Origin: Candidatus Odinarchaeota archaeon
GTDB lineage: Archaea > Asgardarchaeota > JAGGXT01
Length of the DNA: 17,513 bases
Direction of reading: 5' to 3'
Assembly (NCBI GenBank): GCA_021162905.1
Contig: JAGGXT010000146.1
Span: forward strand, 1-17,513
In this document: positions 13,716 to 17,513 of the stretch, piece after piece
How the letters are laid out: the number at the start of each line of letters is the position of its first letter
How positions within the stretch are numbered: position 1 is the stretch's first letter
Notes under the pieces: generated by a model
The model's database searches: none
Told to the model about the DNA's origin: nothing
Seen by the model: only the letters and a program-made list of their open reading frames with translations
Position numbers and translations under genes: made by a program

Positions 13716-14507
13716 ATAAAAAAACAGATTTTTAACGTAATTGGTGTTGGAACTGAGGAATTTTTAAAGGTTCTCAAAAGAGAAACTAAAAAGTTGTCAG
13801 TCAAAGTGACACTGAGTTTTATCACGTTGAATCAAAGAGACTTAACTACTTACAAAGAGTCTATTTTAGAAAAGATTATAACATTTGTTAAGAGGAGCGA
13901 AGAAAACACCGAAAAATATGTAATTATGGTAATTGAACAGGTACCTAGTAACTTTAATAGGTTTACGGATGAATTAGACAGCTTTTTGAAAGAAATAGGG
14001 GTTCATTTTATTGCAATAGTACCTAAAAGCAAGTTGAAGAATGTTAAGAACCTTTTTGAAAGACTTGAACACAAAGACTACATTTTCTTGATTACCTTGG
14101 ATGATGAGCAGATAGGGGATAACTACGAGGGGATTTTTAGGTGTTTGCGATTCATTATTGATTTTTATCACATAGAACATTTAAACATCAGCATTGACCT
14201 CCATACTTGTGGTTCTTTCGGTCGCAACGAGTACTGGAACTACTACGGCAGAATCCTAGTTGATGAGAAAGAAAACATTTCTAAGGCATTAAACATCATT
14301 AGAAGCAAGATTGAAAATATTAAGGAAATCATAGCTGTTTTTAGAGTAACCAAAAAAACGAAACTACAAGATGTCCGCGACTGGTTAGACAAATTTGCAG
14401 ATATTATCGATGAGAAAGAAATACCATTTACATGGGCTGCAATAGTAAGTGATCAGATTGAGAAAGAATCAATAGAGCTTATGGGCTTAGAAAAAGTGAA
14501 TATATGA
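13716..14507 (+). CDS. Probable divergent FtsZ/tubulin-fold protein lacking the GTP-binding signature
   Basis: No direct family match is certain, but the element order follows FtsZ (numbering from ATA 13716). Residues 4-12, QIFNVIGVG, occupy the place of FtsZ strand 1 and T1 loop. FITLNQRDL (35-43) aligns with the AINTDAQxL strand. KYVIMVIEQ (67-75) fills the place of the strand before the GGGTGTG loop, which is replaced by VPSNFNRF. EIGVHFIAIVPKSK (93-106) matches the strand after it, and LITLDDEQI the IPN-x-x-L position. In the C-terminal half, NISID, YYGRILVDEKENISKAL, IIAVFRVTKKTKLQDVRDWL (205-224) and IPFTWAAIVSDQI (236-248) follow FtsZ's NVDF, GIGEA..RAxxA, ALINITGGxDLTLxEV and IIWGAxID pieces. 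At 263 residues it is nearly the size of the FtsZ core. Loss of the glycine-rich loop suggests it does not hydrolyse GTP and may be a regulator or scaffold. The start is uncertain: ATA 13716 after a strong ribosome site, or TTG 13794. Confidence 0.5.
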   Translation: MKKQIFNVIGVGTEEFLKVLKRETKKLSVKVTLSFITLNQRDLTTYKESILEKIITFVKRSEENTEKYVIMVIEQVPSNFNRFTDELDSFLKEIGVHFIAIVPKSKLKNVKNLFERLEHKDYIFLITLDDEQIGDNYEGIFRCLRFIIDFYHIEHLNISIDLHTCGSFGRNEYWNYYGRILVDEKENISKALNIIRSKIENIKEIIAVFRVTKKTKLQDVRDWLDKFADIIDEKEIPFTWAAIVSDQIEKESIELMGLEKVNI

Positions 14508-14561
14508 CAATGTTTAAAAAGAGCTTTTCTAACCATCCTTAATTATTACCAGAATGAAAAA

Positions 14562-14577
14562 CCTATCTTTCGATAGG
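14562..14577. other. Perfect 6-bp hairpin after the FtsZ-like gene
   Basis: CCTATC and GATAGG pair around the loop TTTC, about 55 bases after the stop at 14507. It may be a small structured element in the 3' region; its role is unknown. Confidence 0.4.
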
Positions 14578-14590
14578 ATGCATTGCGATG

Positions 14591-14624
14591 TATTGCTTTT
14601 TATATGAAGAATTAAAAAGCAATA
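14591..14624. terminator. Perfect 12-bp stem-loop in the intergenic region
   Basis: TATTGCTTTTTA at 14591-14602 is perfectly complementary to TAAAAAGCAATA at 14613-14624, with a ten-base loop. With T runs on both strands it could act as a bidirectional transcription terminator between the FtsZ-like gene and the FG-GAP gene. A relic of a small palindromic element is an alternative. Confidence 0.45.
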
Positions 14625-14661
14625 GGTAGTGTATGCTTAGGAAAAATAGCATCATCCCCAC

Positions 14662-14672
14662 TAAATATATAA
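14662..14672 (+). promoter_or_regulatory. TATA box before the FG-GAP protein gene
   Basis: TAAATATATAA lies about 30 bases before ATG 14697. It overlaps the approach to ATG 14673, which would be upstream of any start site about 26 bases on, so it argues for a later start codon. Confidence 0.5.
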
Positions 14673-14696
14673 ATGATCTTGGAATTATTAGATTTG

Positions 14697-16265
14697 ATGA
14701 CAGTAGTTATACCCTTAATGTGGATGGGGACCAACATTAATGGGGATTTTAGGAAAAAACTTTTTAGTATATGCGTAATTAGTGTATTTTTAAGTGCTGC
14801 GGTAGCGTTAATCCTTCTTAATGAAACTCATACATGGACACCTTTACATTTACAAGTCAAGCTAACGGAAAGCAAACAAGTTCCAATACACAGCCAAGTT
14901 TTATTCATAAATGATGTAGATGGTGATGGAATTCAAGAAGTTGCGGTACTAAATAATAAAAAAATAATAGAAGTGTATACAATATCATCGTTGGACAGCC
15001 CTATCCTGACATATAACATCTCAAAATACATTACGAAAGCACATAATCTTAATGCAAAGGTTATTGACGTTCAAGGCACAAGTATGTTGGTAGTAGTAGG
15101 AGCATCCTTCGTTAATGAAACTCATGAGGCTCTGCAAATTTTATGCTACTCAATTCAATCTAGTGATAGCCTTTTATGGCACTTTGAGAAAACCTTTCAA
15201 TACTCTGTAAGCTATACCTTTGCTGATATCAACAATGATTCTGTAGAGGATGTGATTGCTGCCACGCCATTTTCTGTCTTTGTTATAGACTTAAAAGCTA
15301 GACAATTGCTTTGGGAAAGAAACGTAGACTACGATGATATATCTAATATTGTTTTAGTAGGCGATGTTGATGGAGACAAAAGAATTGAAATAGTAAGATG
15401 CTCAGAAAATCTTATCTATGTACTTTCTAGTGATGATGGGAAGATACTATCAAAGCTGAAGTTTGGAACTCTTGATGAGAAGTATGATTATTTTTCGGCT
15501 ACAATATATGATATTAACAATGATGGTGCTGAAGATGTGATCTATGCAAGAGAAGGCAAGGGTATTTATGCAATTAGTTTTTCTAAAAATAATATCAGGG
15601 GTATGTCGTGGGGATTTTTATGGAGCCTTTCACTCTCAGTAGCACCCATGAAAGTATCTGTCTATAGGGACACAGAAACCTATGTTTATGTGCGTAGTTG
15701 TGGAAAAATTAGCGTTATCAATGCTCAAAGTGGAGAATTGATATGGAGCAAGGAAATACCATTATACTATGAAACTGTAGATGATATCAATGGTGACGAC
15801 TTGCTAGAACTTGTCAGCGGATACAATAACACCTTTTATTTCATAAGATTGCTTGATGGAACAATTTTGCATAATTTCACTGTTGATCTTAATTACTTCT
15901 TAAACTTAACCTCTCAGAATAAAGAGGACCTAGGAGAAATTCATGATATGAGAGAAACAATTCATACATACACCACATGGACTAAACCAATAGTTATCGA
16001 TTTAAACAACGATTCAAAGAAAGAAATTATAGTTGGAGCTAACATGTTTGCAAAAAATAGAGAAGGTTTGTTTCTTCTTATAATTAGTAGTAATGGTGAG
16101 TTGATACTAAAGAAGATGATTACAAAGAAGCCGATGCAGATGAGAATTTATTACTGTAACACATCGAGTGGAAACATGAAAATCATTATCTTTCTAGAAC
16201 CATTAGACACTTTGTTAAATAAATACAGTGAATTACGAATATATAACCTCACAATTACCCTATAA
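14697..16265 (+). CDS. Membrane-anchored FG-GAP/VCBS beta-propeller protein
   Basis: About 522 residues. After a short basic N-terminus (FRKK) a single hydrophobic helix (about residues 22-41) anchors or exports the protein. The rest is a repeat domain with six calcium-binding type loops: DVDGDGIQE, DINNDSVED, DVDGDKRIE, DINNDGAED, DINGDDLLE and DLNNDSKKE, each following a strand and followed by hydrophobic strands, as in FG-GAP/VCBS propellers related to integrin alpha. Such proteins usually act at the cell surface in adhesion, ligand binding or as parts of larger exoprotein complexes; the partner is not known here. The frame is open from ATG 14673, but the TATA box at 14662-14672 makes the ATG at 14697, or a later one, more likely. 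Confidence 0.8.
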   Translation: MTVVIPLMWMGTNINGDFRKKLFSICVISVFLSAAVALILLNETHTWTPLHLQVKLTESKQVPIHSQVLFINDVDGDGIQEVAVLNNKKIIEVYTISSLDSPILTYNISKYITKAHNLNAKVIDVQGTSMLVVVGASFVNETHEALQILCYSIQSSDSLLWHFEKTFQYSVSYTFADINNDSVEDVIAATPFSVFVIDLKARQLLWERNVDYDDISNIVLVGDVDGDKRIEIVRCSENLIYVLSSDDGKILSKLKFGTLDEKYDYFSATIYDINNDGAEDVIYAREGKGIYAISFSKNNIRGMSWGFLWSLSLSVAPMKVSVYRDTETYVYVRSCGKISVINAQSGELIWSKEIPLYYETVDDINGDDLLELVSGYNNTFYFIRLLDGTILHNFTVDLNYFLNLTSQNKEDLGEIHDMRETIHTYTTWTKPIVIDLNNDSKKEIIVGANMFAKNREGLFLLIISSNGELILKKMITKKPMQMRIYYCNTSSGNMKIIIFLEPLDTLLNKYSELRIYNLTITL

Positions 16266-16433
16266 TTACCTTCAGATATTCATTTGGGCATTACTTTCCT
16301 CTTAGTTAACATATTTTACCTTAAGATAATGATTTAATTCCTTTATCACTATCTACTAGGAATTTAGCTTTCATATAAAGACTCTACAGCATTTTAAAGA
16401 GTTACTTCTAAAGCAAAAATGCCATACTTATTA

Positions 16434-17294
16434 TTATTGATGCTGTTCTGCTTCTTCCTCTAGCTCTATACTAACTTTATCTGATATTACGTTTTTCCAC
16501 CTTGCTGAGATCATTGAAATGCTCGAAGTTAATCCAATCTTATATCGAACTATATGCCTCTCTGTAATCATTGCGAAAAATCCAAGTGCTGGATCAAATG
16601 GCACCCAAATACCATCTAAGAGAAGTACTTCCGACCATGCATGGGGTTCTAATTCGTATGTCTCATTATTTTTAGATTTTACAAAGTATCCCACAACTCT
16701 TCTTGCCGGGATTTTTCTGCCTCGAAGTAATGTGATGAAAACATCAGAGAGTTCATCACAATCACCTTCATAAGATTTAAGAGCTCTTACAGCGCCTAAT
16801 CTAATGTCCATAGGACCCTTTAGCTTGATGTTTTCATTGACGAATTTAAATGCGGCTCTTATGTATTTTAGCGTATCTTCTTTCGTTTCTTTAATTAGTT
16901 TTTCTACAGCACTCTTTATTATCTCATCCTCAGTCTCCCAGTACTGTTGAGGCCTTGTATATATTAAGTATTTTTGTGGGAGGGATGTGAAAAAGGTTGG
17001 ATTGTATACCTTTTTAAGATTAAATGTAAGGGCTTTAACTTCGATCAGACTCTCCATATTTACGATTTTGATACTATTTGGTTTTACTTCTCTGATTAGG
17101 ATATAAGCCATGTTATTCATTTCACTTTTCTTTCGAACTCTACACTTATTATCACATTTTAGAGACAAAACTTTTTGATGATAATCCTCAGTAAAGGTAG
17201 GAATTCTTATTATCATATTAAGGATTCGCTTGTTTGAGGAATTACGGATCCTAATTTTTGTGATCACTTTCCAAGTTGCAATCAATCTGTGCAC
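16434..17294 (-). CDS. Transglutaminase-like (papain-fold) protein
   Basis: A 286-residue protein. The catalytic triad of the transglutaminase-like superfamily is seen: Cys179 in YEGDCDELSDVFITLLR, His218 in LEPHAWSEVLL and Asp234 in WVPFDPALG, with the usual IPAR-VVGY strand between. The N-terminal 95 residues form a beta-rich domain (KVITKIRIRNSSNKRI region) as in other archaeal members. There is no signal peptide or TM helix, so the protein should be cytoplasmic. The family's archaeal and bacterial members are mostly thought to be cysteine proteases or amidases rather than crosslinking enzymes; the substrate is unknown. The start is GTG 17294, with AAGG just before it; a TTTTTATAG box at about 17325-17335 on the minus strand gives a short leader. 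Confidence 0.85.
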   Translation of the reverse strand: MHRLIATWKVITKIRIRNSSNKRILNMIIRIPTFTEDYHQKVLSLKCDNKCRVRKKSEMNNMAYILIREVKPNSIKIVNMESLIEVKALTFNLKKVYNPTFFTSLPQKYLIYTRPQQYWETEDEIIKSAVEKLIKETKEDTLKYIRAAFKFVNENIKLKGPMDIRLGAVRALKSYEGDCDELSDVFITLLRGRKIPARRVVGYFVKSKNNETYELEPHAWSEVLLLDGIWVPFDPALGFFAMITERHIVRYKIGLTSSISMISARWKNVISDKVSIELEEEAEQHQ

Positions 17295-17429
17295 CTTAAC
17301 TTCTTATAAGTCATTGTAAAGGTACTATAAAAATTTTTGCGAACTTTTTATTCGTTTTATAAATAATGTCAGAAGAATAATAATAAAAATATATTAACTA
17401 TAAGTTAAACTCATCTTTCTAAGGAGTAT

Positions 17430-17513
17430 CTAAAATGGTGTATTGCATTTTAGATAACGTTCAAGTATTTGTTTTGCCAACTCAGTACCGCTCGGACTTC
17501 CCCACCATGTCTA
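17430..17513 (-). other. Possible fragment of a minus-strand coding sequence at the window edge
   Basis: On the minus strand the frame ending at TAG 17430-17432 reads TWWGSPSGTELAKQILERYL and a few more residues, which looks protein-like and is richer in G+C than the surroundings. However, the codon at the window edge (17511-17513) is TAG in the same frame and there is no start codon. Another frame, RHGGEVRAVLSWQNKYLNVI, is also open. It may be the damaged 3' end of a gene outside the window, or chance. Confidence 0.25.

Noticed and set aside
16388..16425. GCATTTT...AAAATGC inverted repeat after the FG-GAP gene as a terminator
   Set aside because: Only seven pairs with a loop of about twenty bases in AT-rich DNA; not distinguishable from chance.
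1..17513. CRISPR arrays, tRNA or rRNA genes
   Set aside because: No regularly spaced direct repeats and no cloverleaf or rRNA-like GC-rich block were seen in any gap.

Overview
The window reads as a piece of an AT-rich (roughly one third G+C by eye) archaeal chromosome, probably from a thermophile. The support is archaeal TATA-type boxes 25-40 bases ahead of several genes, G-rich Shine-Dalgarno sites combined with TTG, GTG and ATG starts, a superoxide reductase, and a dense set of VapBC/PIN and HEPN/MNT toxin-antitoxin genes. No rRNA, tRNA or ribosomal protein gene was recognised, so the lineage cannot be fixed from this sequence.

Layout. (1) 1-4316 is a block of exported or membrane proteins: a 781-residue secreted protein, a roughly 97-bp MITE-like inverted-repeat element just after its stop, and two paralogous two-TM proteins. 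A remnant of a second copy of the secreted protein's C-terminus lies between the two paralogs, so the pair was once a tandemly duplicated two-gene unit. The two paralogs also share a 185-bp, 98% identical, GC-richer tract that looks like recent gene conversion. (2) 4458-9379 is a toxin-antitoxin island with five modules in about 5 kb: an intact UPF0175/DUF3368-PIN pair, a decayed hepT-mntA pair, an intact VapB-type antitoxin with a dead vapC, an intact HEPN-MNT pair, and an intact VapB-VapC pair. Two overlapping small membrane proteins with PH-like domains sit in the middle. (3) 9638-13487 is mixed: a multi-pass membrane protein, a small GNAT acetyltransferase, a superoxide reductase, a six-TM membrane protein (minus strand) and an exonuclease III-type AP endonuclease. 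(4) 13716-17294 holds a protein that I read as a divergent FtsZ/tubulin-fold protein lacking the GTP-binding signature and with an apparently non-canonical start, then a membrane-anchored FG-GAP beta-propeller protein, and a transglutaminase-like protein on the minus strand.

How the genes relate. The superoxide reductase and the AP endonuclease fit oxidative-damage defence and repair, but they are separate transcription units. The toxin-antitoxin modules are each self-contained; mixing intact and decayed copies suggests a site of repeated gain and loss. The surface-protein block and the FG-GAP protein suggest cell-surface functions that I cannot name. The best candidate for something undescribed is the FtsZ-like protein; the duplicated surface-protein cassette is second.
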